Counted from the stretch's first letter, positions 23,701 to 33,208 are shown. The stretch: 36,552 bases of DNA from Lachnospiraceae bacterium (GCA_021203145.1 JAJQBS010000119.1:1-36552), one strand, 5' to 3'. A program made the numbers and translations. The notes: generated by a model from the sequence alone, not told the origin.

Positions 23701-23729
23701 ATAAGTGCCGGCAAAAATCCGGCACTTAT
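23701..23729 (-). terminator. Terminator of metY
   Basis: Perfect 11-base stem ATAAGTGCCGG/CCGGCACTTAT with a seven-base loop; on the minus strand it is followed by TTTTTATG. It lies 59 bases after the metY stop. Confidence 0.85.
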
Positions 23730-23787
23730 GATACTATAATTTAAAAATTCTTGTTCAGGGGGGGGAAAAAACCAGCCCAGGTTCTTC

Positions 23788-25071
23788 TCAGATCGCGTCC
23801 AGCGCGTTTGCGATGTCCGCGATCAGGTCTTCCTTGTCCTCCAGCCCCAGGCTGATGCGGATCAGCTCGGCAGGTACACCCGCCTCGGCCAGCTGCTCGT
23901 CATTCATCTGGCGGTGTGTGGAGGTCGCCGGGTTCAGGCAGCAGGTGCGCGCATCGGCCACATGCGTCTCAATCGCGCCCAGCTTCAGCTCACGCATAAA
24001 GACAGACGCCGCCTCGCGGCCGCCCTTCAGTCCGAACGATACGACGCCGCAGCCGCCCTTCGGCAGATATTTCTGCGCCACTGCGTAATATTTGTCGGTC
24101 GGAAGCCCGGAATAATTAACATACGCCACCTTTGGATGATCATAGAGGAACTCCGCAACCGCCTGTCCGTTCTCTACATGCTTTGGCATGCGCACATGCA
24201 GGGACTCCAGGCCAAGGTTCAGAAGAAATGCATTCTGCGGGGACTGTATGGAGCCAAAGTCGCGCATCAGCTGCGAGGTACACTTTGTGATAAACGCGCC
24301 CTCCCTGCCAAACTTTTCCGCGTAGGTAATGCCGTGATAGCTCTCATCCGGCGTGCACAGTCCGGGGAATTTCTCCGCGTGGGCCATCCAGTCAAACACG
24401 CCATGGTCGACGATCGCGCCGCCCACCGCCGCGCCGTGGCCGTCCATATATTTCGTCGTCGAATGCGTGACAATATCCGCGCCCCACTCGAACGGGCGGC
24501 AGTTGACCGGCGTCGGGAACGTATTGTCCACAATCAGCGGCACGCCATGCTCATGAGCCACTTTTGCGAACTTTTCAATATCCAGCACAGTCAGCGCCGG
24601 ATTCGCGATGGTCTCGCCAAATACCGCCCTCGTATTCGGGCGGAAGGCTGCGTTCAGCTCCTCCTCACTCGCGTCCGGACTGACAAAGGTCACCGTAATC
24701 CCCATCTTTGCCATCGTCACCGAGATCAGGTTGAACGTGCCTCCGTAGATCGAGGAGGAGGAGACAATGTGATCCCCACACTCGCAGATGTTGAACAGCG
24801 CGAAGAAATTCGCCGCCTGCCCGGACGAGGTCAGCATCCCGGCCGTGCCGCCCTCCAGCTCCGTAATTTTCGCCGCCACATAATCATTCGTCGGGTTCTG
24901 CAGACGCGTATAAAAATAGCCGCTCGCCTCCAGGTCAAATAATTTCCCCATATCTTCGCTGGTCGCGTAGCGAAATGTCGTGGACTGCACGATCGGAATC
25001 TGCCGCGGCTCCCCGTTCCCGGGCGTGTAGCCTCCCTGCACACACCGTGTGCCAAGTCTGTAATCGCTCAT
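23788..25071 (-). CDS. metY: O-acetylhomoserine sulfhydrylase
   Basis: 427 residues, start ATG 25069-25071 with GGAG seven bases upstream; the frame to 25131 starts within the promoter. A Cys/Met-metabolism PLP enzyme (cystathionine gamma-synthase fold): RYATSEDMGKLFDLEASGYFYTR, SSGQAANFFA, DNTFPTPVNCRPFEWGADIV and the PLP lysine in HSTTKYMDGHG. The long MetY-type length and the inserts (NPTNDY, GGCGVVSFGLKGG) separate it from MetB. It makes homocysteine from O-acetylhomoserine and sulfide. Single gene with its own promoter and terminator; the leader is only about 25 bases, so no SAM riboswitch or T-box. Confidence 0.93.
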   Translation of the reverse strand: MSDYRLGTRCVQGGYTPGNGEPRQIPIVQSTTFRYATSEDMGKLFDLEASGYFYTRLQNPTNDYVAAKITELEGGTAGMLTSSGQAANFFALFNICECGDHIVSSSSIYGGTFNLISVTMAKMGITVTFVSPDASEEELNAAFRPNTRAVFGETIANPALTVLDIEKFAKVAHEHGVPLIVDNTFPTPVNCRPFEWGADIVTHSTTKYMDGHGAAVGGAIVDHGVFDWMAHAEKFPGLCTPDESYHGITYAEKFGREGAFITKCTSQLMRDFGSIQSPQNAFLLNLGLESLHVRMPKHVENGQAVAEFLYDHPKVAYVNYSGLPTDKYYAVAQKYLPKGGCGVVSFGLKGGREAASVFMRELKLGAIETHVADARTCCLNPATSTHRQMNDEQLAEAGVPAELIRISLGLEDKEDLIADIANALDAI

Positions 25072-25102
25072 GACATATCTCCACTTTCCTTTTTTTCTTC
25101 TC

Positions 25103-25131
25103 ATTTTACGCCCCCGGCATATTCCTGTCAA
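25103..25131 (-). promoter_or_regulatory. Promoter of metY
   Basis: Consensus minus-strand TTGACA (25126-25131), 17-base spacer, TAAAAT (25103-25108). Confidence 0.85.
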
Positions 25132-25149
25132 TGAGAACTCGCCGCGTTA

Positions 25150-25221
25150 CACCTGCAGAGACAGAAGTAAGCTGCCGGTCACACCATGACCGATTTTACG
25201 TTATTTCTTCCTCTGCAGGTG
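25150..25221. other. Long two-level inverted repeat between metY and rpsT
   Basis: CACCTGCAGAG (25150-25160) pairs perfectly with CTCTGCAGGTG (25211-25221), continued inward by GAAG/CTTC; the enclosed region holds a second hairpin CGGTCA-CACCA-TGACCG (25176-25192). It is upstream of both divergent promoters, so outside either leader. Might be an untranslated RNA, a regulator site or a repeat. Confidence 0.5.
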
Positions 25222-25261
25222 CGACCAGTAACGATTCATGAAACTCCGTATAAAAATGTTC

Positions 25262-25290
25262 TTGACAGGAACCCAGGTTTGGTCTAAGAT
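25262..25290 (+). promoter_or_regulatory. Promoter of rpsT
   Basis: Plus-strand TTGACA (25262-25267), 17-base spacer, TAAGAT (25285-25290). It predicts a leader of roughly 75 bases before the TTG start. Confidence 0.8.
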
Positions 25291-25369
25291 AAAGCATGTG
25301 TTTGAAAAAACGACCGTGTCCGTTTTTAAGAAACAACCCATAATCTTGAAACGTTGGGAGGTGTTCACA

Positions 25370-25633
25370 TTGGCTAATATTAAATCCGCGAAGAAGAGAA
25401 TTCTCGTTTCTCAGAAGAAGCATGACAGAAATAAATCCATCAAGTCTTCTGTAAAGACCGCGATCCGGAAGGTTGAGGCGGCTGTTGCCGCGAATGACAA
25501 GGCTGCAGCCGAAAAGGCTCTGCTTGCCGCCACTTCTACGATTGATAAGGCTGCCACAAAGGGCGTCTATCATAAAAATAATGCGGCGAGAAAAGTTTCC
25601 CGCCTGGCAAAAGCAGTCAACGCGATGGCTTAA
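25370..25633 (+). CDS. rpsT: 30S ribosomal protein S20
   Basis: 87 residues, the normal size. [29 protein letters not shown] and the alanine-rich helices ending [17 protein letters not shown] are diagnostic. It binds 16S rRNA early in small-subunit assembly. Translation starts at TTG 25370-25372, with GGGAGGTG seven bases upstream; there is no ATG in a suitable place. UUG starts are also used by rpsT elsewhere (E. coli), where they take part in feedback control. Single-gene transcript ending at the terminator below; divergent from metY. Confidence 0.96.
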   Translation: MANIKSAKKRILVSQKKHDRNKSIKSSVKTAIRKVEAAVAANDKAAAEKALLAATSTIDKAATKGVYHKNNAARKVSRLAKAVNAMA

Positions 25634-25661
25634 TGATGATGATGATAAAGCGAAATCAGAA

Positions 25662-25706
25662 CCCCGCATCCGATACCCTCTGTCGGCTGCGGGGTTTTCT
25701 TTTTTA
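25662..25706 (+). terminator. Terminator of rpsT
   Basis: CCCCGCA (25662-25668)/TGCGGGG (25688-25694), with an inner CCGA/TCGG pairing, followed by TTTTCTTTTTT. The T run touches the stop codon of the convergent engB gene. Confidence 0.9.
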
Positions 25707-26315
25707 TTTATTTTCGTCCGGCCCGGCGGCAGAAAAACAGATTTTTTCAATTTCCGCCCATGTCTCCTCCCTCCCCTGCCGGGTCTCAGAGGAAAACGGA
25801 ATTATCTGTGTGCCTGGGCGAAGATTCAGGCCCTCGCGCAGGAGCTTCAGCTGCTTTTGCAGCTGGCTGCGCCTGATTTTATCGAGCTTGGTCGCGAGTA
25901 TGATCGGCTCATAGCCATTTGCGCAGACCCACTCGTACATGGTCTGGTCATTTGCCCCCGGCGCGTGCCGGATGTCGATCAGAAGGAACACCGCCTTCAG
26001 CTGTGAAGAGGTGTGCAGATACCGCTCGATCATACGGCCCCATTTTTCCTTCTCCGACTGAGGAACCTTTGCGTAGCCGTAGCCCGGAAGATCGACGAGA
26101 TACAGCTGGTCATTGATGTTATAATAATTGATCGTCTGCGTCTTGCCCGGCTGTGAGCTCGTGCGAGCCAGAGATTTCCGGTTCATCAGAGTGTTAATCA
26201 AAGAGGATTTCCCGACATTAGATTTCCCGGCAAACGCGACCTCGGGCCTGTCGTTGGCAGGGAGCCGGCTGGTGATTCCGCACACGGTCTCAAGAGTGGC
26301 CTGTTTTATTACCAT
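25704..26315 (-). CDS. engB: Ribosome biogenesis GTPase EngB/YsxC
   Basis: 203 residues, start ATG 26313-26315 after AGGAGGT. G1 AGKSNVGKSS, G2 GKTQTINYY, G3 DLPGYGYAK, G4 TKLDK and G5 SSETRQG are all present. It acts in late assembly of the 50S subunit and is essential in Bacillus. It is the last gene of the tig-clpP-clpX-lon-engB cluster, and lon-engB adjacency is widely conserved in Firmicutes. The 157-base gap to lon holds three 18-base repeats. Confidence 0.95.
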   Translation of the reverse strand: MVIKQATLETVCGITSRLPANDRPEVAFAGKSNVGKSSLINTLMNRKSLARTSSQPGKTQTINYYNINDQLYLVDLPGYGYAKVPQSEKEKWGRMIERYLHTSSQLKAVFLLIDIRHAPGANDQTMYEWVCANGYEPIILATKLDKIRRSQLQKQLKLLREGLNLRPGTQIIPFSSETRQGREETWAEIEKICFSAAGPDENK

Positions 26316-26433
26316 ACTACCTCCTCGTATAATAAGTTCAGAGCTGCGGAACGCAGCCAGGGAACTCATCTTATTGTCTCCCTGTCAGACGTCGCCGGTG
26401 TTTCTCACTCCGGGAAACCAGGTCAACACAGTT

Positions 26434-26487
26434 TTCTCATGTCTGAGACTCTTCTCATGCCCAGGGCTCTTCTCATGTCTGGCCGTC
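26434..26487 (-). repeat. 18-base tandem repeat across the lon stop codon
   Basis: Three units of TTCTCATGTCTGAGACTC type begin at 26434, 26452 and 26470 on the plus strand. The lon stop codon (26473-26475) and its last codons (DGQT) lie in the third unit. Confidence 0.75.
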
Positions 26488-28803
26488 TTCTTTTACAAGC
26501 GCGACTTTCAGCACCTCCGGCATGGCAGCTGCATACACAATATTCAGCCCGTCCGTGATTTCGCTCTGAATTTCCGCAATGTCCGGCTTGTTCTCCGCCG
26601 GTACGAGCACGGTCGTGATGCCGGCCTGCTTTGCCGCGAGAAGCTTCTCCTTCAGTCCTCCGATTGGAAGCACCCTGCCGCGCAGAGTGATCTCCCCGGT
26701 CATCGCCACGTCGGCGCGCACCGGGATTTTCGTAATCGCGGAGAGGATCGCCACCGCCATCGTGATGCCTGCGGAAGGGCCGTCCTTGGGTACCGCTCCC
26801 TCCGGGATGTGGATATGGATGTCATTCTCCGCGAAAAATTCCGGCTTGATTTTATACGCCTCTCCGAGTGAACGCACGTAGCTGATGGCGGTCCGGGCAG
26901 ATTCCTTCATGACGTCGCCCATCTGGCCGGTCAGCAGAAATTCTCCCTTGCCAGGCATGGTATTTACTTCAATCTGCAGCGTATCGCCGCCCACGCTTGT
27001 CCAGGCGAGTCCCCGCACGATGCCGACGTCATTCTTTGTATTCCGTTTCAGGATCGTGCTGCGTTTCTTCCCAAGATAGCTTTCCAGGTTCCGCTCTGTT
27101 ACTTTTACAGACGGCACGCCGTCCTCCAGGATCTCCAGAGCTGCTTTTCTGCAGAGCTCGCCGAGTCTGTGCTCCAGCTGCCGGACGCCGGCCTCTCTGG
27201 TATAACCCTCGATCACGCTCACCATCGCCGTTTTCGTGATCGTAAGCTGTCCCTTTTTCAGCCCGTTGTGCGCCAGCTGCTTCTTCATCAGGTGCTTCCG
27301 TGCAATATGGAACTTCTCATTCGCAGTATAGCTTGTCACTTCAATCAGCTCCATGCGGTCGAGCAATGGACGCGGTATCGTGTGTACATCATTCGCGGTC
27401 GCTATGAACAGCACCTCCGAAAGATCAATCGGCAGCTCGACATAATTGTCGCGGAAACGGCTGTTCTGCTCAGAGTCAAGCACCTCCAGCAGGGCAGAGG
27501 ATGGGTCTCCCTTGTAATCGCCGCTTACTTTATCAATTTCATCCAGAAGCATCAAGGGGTTTTTCACGCCCGCCTGACGCAGGCCGTCCACAATCCGCCC
27601 CGGCATTGCACCGACATAGGTGCGCCGGTGTCCGCGGATTTCCGCTTCATCGCGCACACCTCCTAAGCTGATGCGCACAAATTTTTTATCCAGGGCGCGC
27701 GCGATCGACTGGGCGATCGAAGACTTGCCCGTCCCGGGAGGGCCTACCAGGCAGATAATCGGGCTGTCGCCCTTCTCCGTCAGGCAGCGCACCGCAAGAA
27801 ATTCCAGTACGCGCTCCTTCACCTTCTCCAGCCCATAGTGATCCTCATCCAGGATTTTCCGGGCATTTTTTAAATCATGATTGTCCTTCGAAACACTCTG
27901 CCACGGAATCTCCAGCAAAGTTTCCACATACCCGCGCACTACGGAATTCTCAGCAGAATTCATACCGATGCTTTTGAGCCGCTCCGCTTCCTTGCAGATT
28001 TTCTGTTTCACCGGTTCCGGCGCTAAAAGCTTTTCGGCCGCCTCTTCATAATGGCGCACATCAGAAAGCAGGGTGTCCTCCCCCAGCTCCTCCTGGATGA
28101 CCCGGATCTGCTCGCGGAGGACATACTCGCGCTGGTTTTTATCCACGCGCTCCTTCACCTTCTGCTGGATTTCATTTTGCACCTGAAGGATCTCAATCTC
28201 CCTCGCAATCAGCGTGGAAAGCAGGTGATAGCGGTCGAGCAGGTCATTTGTCTCCAGGAGCTTCTGCCGTTCCTCATACCGTACCGGCAGGTGTACACAG
28301 ACTGTCATCGTCAGCTTATCGAGACCGCGGATTTCCAGCAGGCCGCGCAGCAGTTCTTTGCCAAACTTCTGGTTTACCTGGCCGTAACGCGTGAGCAGAT
28401 CCTTCAGGCCGCGCGCCATGGCCTCCTCTTCGATCTGGTCCAGCTCTACCGGCGCATCCTCGATAATCCTGACGGATGCGACCAGAATCCCGTTTTCATC
28501 CTCTGCGGCATCCAGGCAGGCGCGGGAGAGGCCCTCCACCCGCACGCGGATAACATTTTTAGGCAGCTTCGCTATGTTCAATACTCTCGCAGCTACGCCA
28601 ACCTCATATAACGATCGCAAACCCGGATCATTTTCATCCGGGTCTTTTTGCGTTACTAAAAAAATTGTCTGATCTGCGGTCATTGCCTCTTCGACTGCCC
28701 GGATGGACTTTTCCCGGCTGATATCAAAGCTCAGTATCATAGACGGAAAGATCATCAGTCCGCGCAGCGGAATCACCGGCAGATTTCTCATGATGTCTCC
28801 CAT
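26473..28803 (-). CDS. lon: ATP-dependent protease Lon
   Basis: 776 residues, full length. LON substrate-binding domain (LPVIPLRGLMIFPSM start), coiled-coil, AAA+ module with Walker A GPPGTGKSSIA, Walker B LMLLDEIDKV, and the Ser-Lys dyad protease domain: Ser677 in KDGPSAGITMA and the lysine of GGLKEKLLAAKQAG. Degrades damaged and regulatory proteins in the cytoplasm. Two start codons are possible: ATG 28803 (AGAGAG upstream) or ATG 28791 (GGGAG five bases upstream). Only 54 bases after clpX, so cotranscribed. No CtsR or HrcA site is visible before it. Confidence 0.97.
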   Translation of the reverse strand: MGDIMRNLPVIPLRGLMIFPSMILSFDISREKSIRAVEEAMTADQTIFLVTQKDPDENDPGLRSLYEVGVAARVLNIAKLPKNVIRVRVEGLSRACLDAAEDENGILVASVRIIEDAPVELDQIEEEAMARGLKDLLTRYGQVNQKFGKELLRGLLEIRGLDKLTMTVCVHLPVRYEERQKLLETNDLLDRYHLLSTLIAREIEILQVQNEIQQKVKERVDKNQREYVLREQIRVIQEELGEDTLLSDVRHYEEAAEKLLAPEPVKQKICKEAERLKSIGMNSAENSVVRGYVETLLEIPWQSVSKDNHDLKNARKILDEDHYGLEKVKERVLEFLAVRCLTEKGDSPIICLVGPPGTGKSSIAQSIARALDKKFVRISLGGVRDEAEIRGHRRTYVGAMPGRIVDGLRQAGVKNPLMLLDEIDKVSGDYKGDPSSALLEVLDSEQNSRFRDNYVELPIDLSEVLFIATANDVHTIPRPLLDRMELIEVTSYTANEKFHIARKHLMKKQLAHNGLKKGQLTITKTAMVSVIEGYTREAGVRQLEHRLGELCRKAALEILEDGVPSVKVTERNLESYLGKKRSTILKRNTKNDVGIVRGLAWTSVGGDTLQIEVNTMPGKGEFLLTGQMGDVMKESARTAISYVRSLGEAYKIKPEFFAENDIHIHIPEGAVPKDGPSAGITMAVAILSAITKIPVRADVAMTGEITLRGRVLPIGGLKEKLLAAKQAGITTVLVPAENKPDIAEIQSEITDGLNIVYAAAMPEVLKVALVKEDGQT

Positions 28804-28857
28804 ATGGCTCTCTCTTAAATGATAGTAAACGACGTAAGTCGCTTTACTTTATATTTT

Positions 28858-30147
28858 TCAGGCAGACTCTTCAAAAAAACCGCGTCTCCGCTTTCTTCTG
28901 GGGAGAGATTCCGGCGAACGGTAGGTCAGTATCGGCTCCTCGGTGCCCTCGATAGTCTCTTTCGTCACCAGGCAGGTGGCAATCGAGCGGTCAGACGGGA
29001 TCTGGAACATCATATCCATCATCGCCGTCTCCATGATCGCGCGCAGCCCCCTCGCGCCGGTCTTCCTCTTGATCGTGCGATCCGCGATCGCCTCGATCGC
29101 TTCCTGCGTGAAAGAAAGCTCCACGTCGTCCAGTCCCAGAAGACCCTGATACTGCTTCACGATCGCGTTTTTCGGCTCGGTCAGAATGCGAACCAGCGTA
29201 TCGCGGTCCAGCTCGTCGAGAGAAACCACAACCGGCACGCGCCCCATAAACTCCGGAATCATGCCATACTTGATAAAGTCCTCCGGCATAGCCTCCTTTA
29301 ACACCTCGCCGACATTGCGGGTGCTGTTCTGCGTCAGCTCGGATCCAAAGCCGATGCCCTTGCGGTCCATGCGGCTTTCGATAATCCTGTCAAGACCCTC
29401 AAACGCTCCGCCGCAGATAAACAAAATATTCGTCGTGTCAATCTGGATCAGCTCCTGATGCGGGTGCTTCCTCCCGCCCTGAGGCGGAACGGACGCGATC
29501 GTCCCTTCGAGGATCTTCAGCAGAGCCTGCTGCACGCCCTCGCCGGAAACATCCCTTGTGATAGATGCATTTTCCGATTTTCTCGTGATCTTGTCAATCT
29601 CATCAATATAGATAATGCCATGCTCTGCTTTTTTAATATCGTAATCCGCCGCCTGGATGATCTTGAGCAGAATATTTTCCACATCCTCGCCGACATACCC
29701 CGCCTCGGTCAGTGAAGTCGCGTCCGCAATCGCAAACGGCACGTTCAGCAGCCTTGCCAGAGTCTGCGCCAGCAATGTCTTGCCGCTGCCGGTAGGGCCA
29801 AGCATCAGGATGTTGCTCTTCTGAATTTCGACATTCAGATATCTTCCGCTCATAATTCTCTTGTAATGGTTGTACACAGCCACGGACAACGCCTTCTTTG
29901 CAGCGTCCTGCCCGATCACGTATTCATCCAGAAATTCCTTGATCTGAGCCGGCTTCTGCAAATTGATCGCGTCCGGATCATCACCCAAGTAATCTTCCGC
30001 AAGCTCTTCCTCCACAATTTCCGCGCAAATGTCAATACATTCGTCACAGATATAGACTCCGTTCGGGCCGGAAATCAGCTTGCGTACCTGATCTTCTGTC
30101 TTGTTGCAGAAAGAGCATCTGACCTTCTCCATGATTTTCCCAGGCAT
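28858..30147 (-). CDS. clpX: ClpX, ATPase subunit of the ClpXP protease
   Basis: 429 residues. The N-terminal zinc-binding domain has [10 protein letters not shown] and CDECIDIC; the AAA+ domain has Walker [12 protein letters not shown], the pore loop GYVGED, Walker [11 protein letters not shown] and the [19 protein letters not shown] box. The FICGGAF stretch is typical of ClpX. It unfolds tagged proteins and feeds them to ClpP, encoded directly upstream. ATG 30147 has AGAGGTGG upstream. The 101-base gap before it has a hairpin (30190-30216) with no T run. Confidence 0.97.
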   Translation of the reverse strand: MPGKIMEKVRCSFCNKTEDQVRKLISGPNGVYICDECIDICAEIVEEELAEDYLGDDPDAINLQKPAQIKEFLDEYVIGQDAAKKALSVAVYNHYKRIMSGRYLNVEIQKSNILMLGPTGSGKTLLAQTLARLLNVPFAIADATSLTEAGYVGEDVENILLKIIQAADYDIKKAEHGIIYIDEIDKITRKSENASITRDVSGEGVQQALLKILEGTIASVPPQGGRKHPHQELIQIDTTNILFICGGAFEGLDRIIESRMDRKGIGFGSELTQNSTRNVGEVLKEAMPEDFIKYGMIPEFMGRVPVVVSLDELDRDTLVRILTEPKNAIVKQYQGLLGLDDVELSFTQEAIEAIADRTIKRKTGARGLRAIMETAMMDMMFQIPSDRSIATCLVTKETIEGTEEPILTYRSPESLPRRKRRRGFFEESA

Positions 30148-30189
30148 ATTTCCACCTCTTGATTTTATAATATTTCACAAACTTAGAAT

Positions 30190-30216
30190 CGGTCTCCGCA
30201 TTCACTGCGAAGACCG
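30190..30216 (-). other. Intercistronic hairpin between clpP and clpX
   Basis: Eleven-base stem CGGTCTCCGCA/TGCGAAGACCG (one wobble) with a five-base loop and no T run. It may stabilise or process the clpP-clpX transcript instead of ending it. Confidence 0.5.
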
Positions 30217-30248
30217 TGTGAAGGCGAAACGTGGCGATTCCATCTCAA

Positions 30249-30830
30249 CTATCTTGAAGTCACCACTTCGTCAATCAGGCCATAGGCTTTCGCCTGCTCA
30301 GCCGTCATAAAATTGTCTCTCTCCGTATCAGCCGCGATCACCTCCAGCGGCTGTCCGGTATTTGCCGCAAGCATTTCGTTCAGCTGCTGCTTCGTCTTCA
30401 GAATCCGCTCCGCGGCAATCTTGATATCCGTCGCCTGCCCCTGCGCCCCGCCGGACGGCTGGTGGATCATAATCTCTGAATTCGGAAGCGCGTAGCGCTT
30501 GCCCTTCGCTCCGCCCGCAAGCAGAAACGCGCCCATGCTCGCAGCCATGCCCATGCAGATCGTAGATACATCACATTTCACATAGTGCATAGTGTCATAG
30601 ATTGCAAGTCCCGCCGGCACTGACCCGCCCGGGCTGTTGATGTACAGATGGATATCCTTATTGGGATCTTCCGATTCCAGGAACAGAAGCTGTGCGACAA
30701 TCAGGTTCGCACTTACATCTGTCACCTCTTCTCCCAGAAAAATAATCCGGTCTTTCAGTAATCTCGAATAGATATCATAGGAGCGTTCCCCTCTGCCTGT
30801 CTGTTCGATGACATATGGTACAAAGCTCAT
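30249..30830 (-). CDS. clpP: ClpP protease subunit
   Basis: 193 residues from ATG 30828-30830 with AAGGGGGAAG upstream (in-frame ATG at 30851 unlikely). The triad is at the classical positions: Ser98 in GMAASMGAF, His123 in MIHQPSGG, Asp172 in TERDNF. It forms the two-ring chamber that works with ClpX and probably other Clp ATPases. Placed between tig and clpX, a highly conserved order. Confidence 0.97.
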   Translation of the reverse strand: MSFVPYVIEQTGRGERSYDIYSRLLKDRIIFLGEEVTDVSANLIVAQLLFLESEDPNKDIHLYINSPGGSVPAGLAIYDTMHYVKCDVSTICMGMAASMGAFLLAGGAKGKRYALPNSEIMIHQPSGGAQGQATDIKIAAERILKTKQQLNEMLAANTGQPLEVIAADTERDNFMTAEQAKAYGLIDEVVTSR

Positions 30831-30923
30831 GTTTTTCTTCCCCCTTAACACAAGATCTGTCTCATGTAAATAAGCACCGTCACGATGCCGCCTGCGGGCA
30901 GCAGGCCGGGCATTCCTGATTCG

Positions 30924-32378
30924 TCAGTCTTCCGCATCGGTGTCTGCTTCCGGCACGCCATCGATGATAATCTCCTCAACCTCCTCGGCCTCCGCATCCA
31001 AAGCGTCGCCGACCGTGATCTCCTCGATCTCGTCTGTATCCGAAACACCGTCAACTGCGATTTCCTCGACCTCTTCGTCTTCTTCCGCCATATCTACCTC
31101 TATCGCAGAATCCGTGATCAGATCCGCTGCCGCGCGCACTTGCAGCTCTTCCCTGATCTGCTCAGTCTCATCCTCGCCGATGGATTCCTTCAGTTTGTCT
31201 GGCTCCATGCTGTAGGACTCGGCAAGCGAGCGGATTTCTTCCTCTACCTGCTCGTCACTGATCTCAATATTCTCCGCCTTCGCGACCGCCTCCAGGACAA
31301 GAGATGTCTTAATGCGGAGCTCCGCATCCGGGCGCATCTGTGCCTGCAGGTTCTCCATAGTCATACCGGTAAGCTGCATATACTGCTCCAGTGTGATCCC
31401 CTGAGACTGGATCCGATTTACAAAATCATTTGTCATCCGGCGGATCTGCGCCTCAATCATCGGCTCCGGGATGTCCACGACGGCATTCGACACTGCTTTT
31501 TCTACTGCTTTATTCTCTCTTGTACGCTTTGCCTCCTGCGTCTTCTTCTCAAGCAGCTTCGAGCGGATATCGTCCCGGTACTCTTCCATGGTGTCAAACT
31601 CTGAAACATCCTGCGCAAAATCATCATCCAGCTCCGGAAGCTCCTTCTCAGTAATCTCCTTCACGGTACATTGAAATACCGCATCCTGGCCGCGGAGCTC
31701 CTCCGCCTGATAATTCTCCGGGAAGGTCACATGCACTTCCATCTCCTCCCCGATCACTGCGCCGATCAGCTGCTCTTCAAAGCCCGGAATAAAGCTGCCT
31801 GAGCCAATGGTCAGGGGATAATCCGTCCCCTTCCCGCCCTCAAAGGCCACGCCATCCACAAAGCCTTCAAAATCGAGCTTAATCGTATCGCCGTCCTGAA
31901 CCGGACGATCATCAATATCAATCACGCGGGAATTCTGCTCCCGCTCTTTCTCAATCTCGGCGTCAACATCCGCCTCAGAAATCTCTACCGGCGTGCGCGC
32001 GATCTCAAGACCCTTGTACCCGCCAAGCGTCACCTCCGGCTTCAGAGCCACCACTGCGGTGAAAATAAACGGCTTTCCTTCCTCGATCTGAACAATATCA
32101 ATCTCCGGCTGGGACACGATCGTCTCTCCACACTCATCCGCCGCCGCCGGATACATATCATTGATCACGTCATTCGCGGCATCCTCAAAGAAGACGCCCG
32201 CGCCGTACATCTTCTGAATCATCTTACGCGGAGCTTTCCCCTTGCGAAAGCCCGGAATACTGATTTTCCCTCTCTGCGCTCTGTATGCCTTCTCCAGTGC
32301 GGCGATAAAGGTTTCCGCCGAAGCCTCGATCGTGAGTTTAGCCATGTTATTTTCCAGTTTTTCTACCTGTACACCCAT
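30924..32378 (-). CDS. tig: Trigger factor with a repetitive acidic tail
   Basis: 484 residues, about 50 longer than usual. Ribosome-binding domain with GFRKGKAPRKMI (the ribosome-contact signature), an FKBP-like proline isomerase domain (DGDTIKLDFEGFVDG, FIPGFEEQLIGA) and the helical chaperone domain to about residue 425. The final 55 residues are very acidic and made of three related units (EEVEEIAVDGVSD, DEIEEITVGDALD, EEVEEIIIDGVPE). It receives nascent chains at the ribosome exit. Start ATG 32378; GGCGGGAA lies rather far upstream. First gene of the quality-control operon. Confidence 0.95.
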   Translation of the reverse strand: MGVQVEKLENNMAKLTIEASAETFIAALEKAYRAQRGKISIPGFRKGKAPRKMIQKMYGAGVFFEDAANDVINDMYPAAADECGETIVSQPEIDIVQIEEGKPFIFTAVVALKPEVTLGGYKGLEIARTPVEISEADVDAEIEKEREQNSRVIDIDDRPVQDGDTIKLDFEGFVDGVAFEGGKGTDYPLTIGSGSFIPGFEEQLIGAVIGEEMEVHVTFPENYQAEELRGQDAVFQCTVKEITEKELPELDDDFAQDVSEFDTMEEYRDDIRSKLLEKKTQEAKRTRENKAVEKAVSNAVVDIPEPMIEAQIRRMTNDFVNRIQSQGITLEQYMQLTGMTMENLQAQMRPDAELRIKTSLVLEAVAKAENIEISDEQVEEEIRSLAESYSMEPDKLKESIGEDETEQIREELQVRAAADLITDSAIEVDMAEEDEEVEEIAVDGVSDTDEIEEITVGDALDAEAEEVEEIIIDGVPEADTDAED

Positions 32379-32469
32379 TGTACTGTGTTCCCGCCGCTAA
32401 AACCACATCCACAGGGTCAAAGCAGCTTTTCCTTTCCTAAAATATTCGCCCATTTACAGCCATTTGCAT

Positions 32470-32498
32470 AGTATAGCACAGTGCCATAAAAAACACCA
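32470..32498 (-). promoter_or_regulatory. Likely tig promoter
   Basis: Minus-strand TATACT (32470-32475) with a weak -35 (TGGTGT, 32493-32498) at 17 bases. Upstream at about 32502-32570, two imperfect copies of AACTTTTTTTGA...CTCAC form T-rich repeats. No other gene is seen in 32379-32659. Confidence 0.5.
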
Positions 32499-32659
32499 GA
32501 ACTTTTTTTGATTGTGTCTCACAACTTTTTTTGAATTTTTTGATGATGCCTCACAGTAATTCCTTTATCCCTGACAGTACTGATACCGGCGGGATTCCGG
32601 CTTTTCCTTTAAACTGCCGCAGATGCAGCCGGCAACGTCAGCTGCCTTTGGGCGGCCTG

Positions 32660-33208
32660 TCAGGAAAAAACAATCGCCCTTGCAAGCTCATCCGCCGCCT
32701 GCTGTCCCTTCAGCTGCGCGACAAGTGACAGGCCAAACGGAATCGCCGTCCCCATCCCGCGGCTGGTCGTCACATTCCGGCAGATCTCGACCTGATTCGC
32801 TGAAGGCAGCGCCCCGGTCAGTTTACTCTCCAGCCCGGGGTAACACACCGCCGTCTTGCCCTCAAGCAGCCCAAGTCCTCCAAGCACCGTCGGTGCCGCA
32901 CAGATCGCGGCAATCTTTTTCCCTGCCGCATCCTGCTCCTTCAAAAGCTTCGCAAGTCCCTCATGTGCCGCCAGATAGTTCGTCCCCGGCATTCCGCCCG
33001 GAAGTACAAACATCTGCGCGGCGTCCGCGTCTATCTCGTCAAACAGCAGGTCCGCTTTCAATTCGATCCCATGGCTCCCCGTAATCGTTCTGCTTTCCAT
33101 AATGGAGACCATCTGTATCTCAATCCCCGCCCTCCGCAGCAGATCCACTACCGTAAGCCCCTCGATTTCCTCAAATCCATCCGCGAGGAAAATATACACC
33201 TCCGACAT
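32660..33208 (-). CDS. DJ-1/PfpI (YajL-like) family protein
   Basis: 182 residues from ATG 33206-33208, with GGAAGG upstream. Starts YIFLADGFEEIEGLTVVDLLRRAG, with the conserved glutamate, and has the nucleophilic-elbow cysteine in AAICAAPTVLGG. This is the DJ-1 subgroup, linked to oxidative stress, glyoxal detoxification or protein repair in different bacteria; the actual role is debated. Immediately upstream of tig but separated by 281 bases and a promoter, so probably its own transcript. Confidence 0.9.
   Translation of the reverse strand: MSEVYIFLADGFEEIEGLTVVDLLRRAGIEIQMVSIMESRTITGSHGIELKADLLFDEIDADAAQMFVLPGGMPGTNYLAAHEGLAKLLKEQDAAGKKIAAICAAPTVLGGLGLLEGKTAVCYPGLESKLTGALPSANQVEICRNVTTSRGMGTAIPFGLSLVAQLKGQQAADELARAIVFS

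Noticed and set aside
23914..24942. Long plus-strand frame of 342 codons
   Set aside because: Shadow of metY caused by high GC at third codon positions; arginine-rich and without a start signal.
25036..25100. SAM riboswitch or T-box before metY
   Set aside because: The promoter leaves a leader of only about 25 bases, too short for either element.
32413..32421. CtsR site near tig
   Set aside because: Only one GGTCAAA half-site is present; the direct heptad repeat needed for CtsR is missing.
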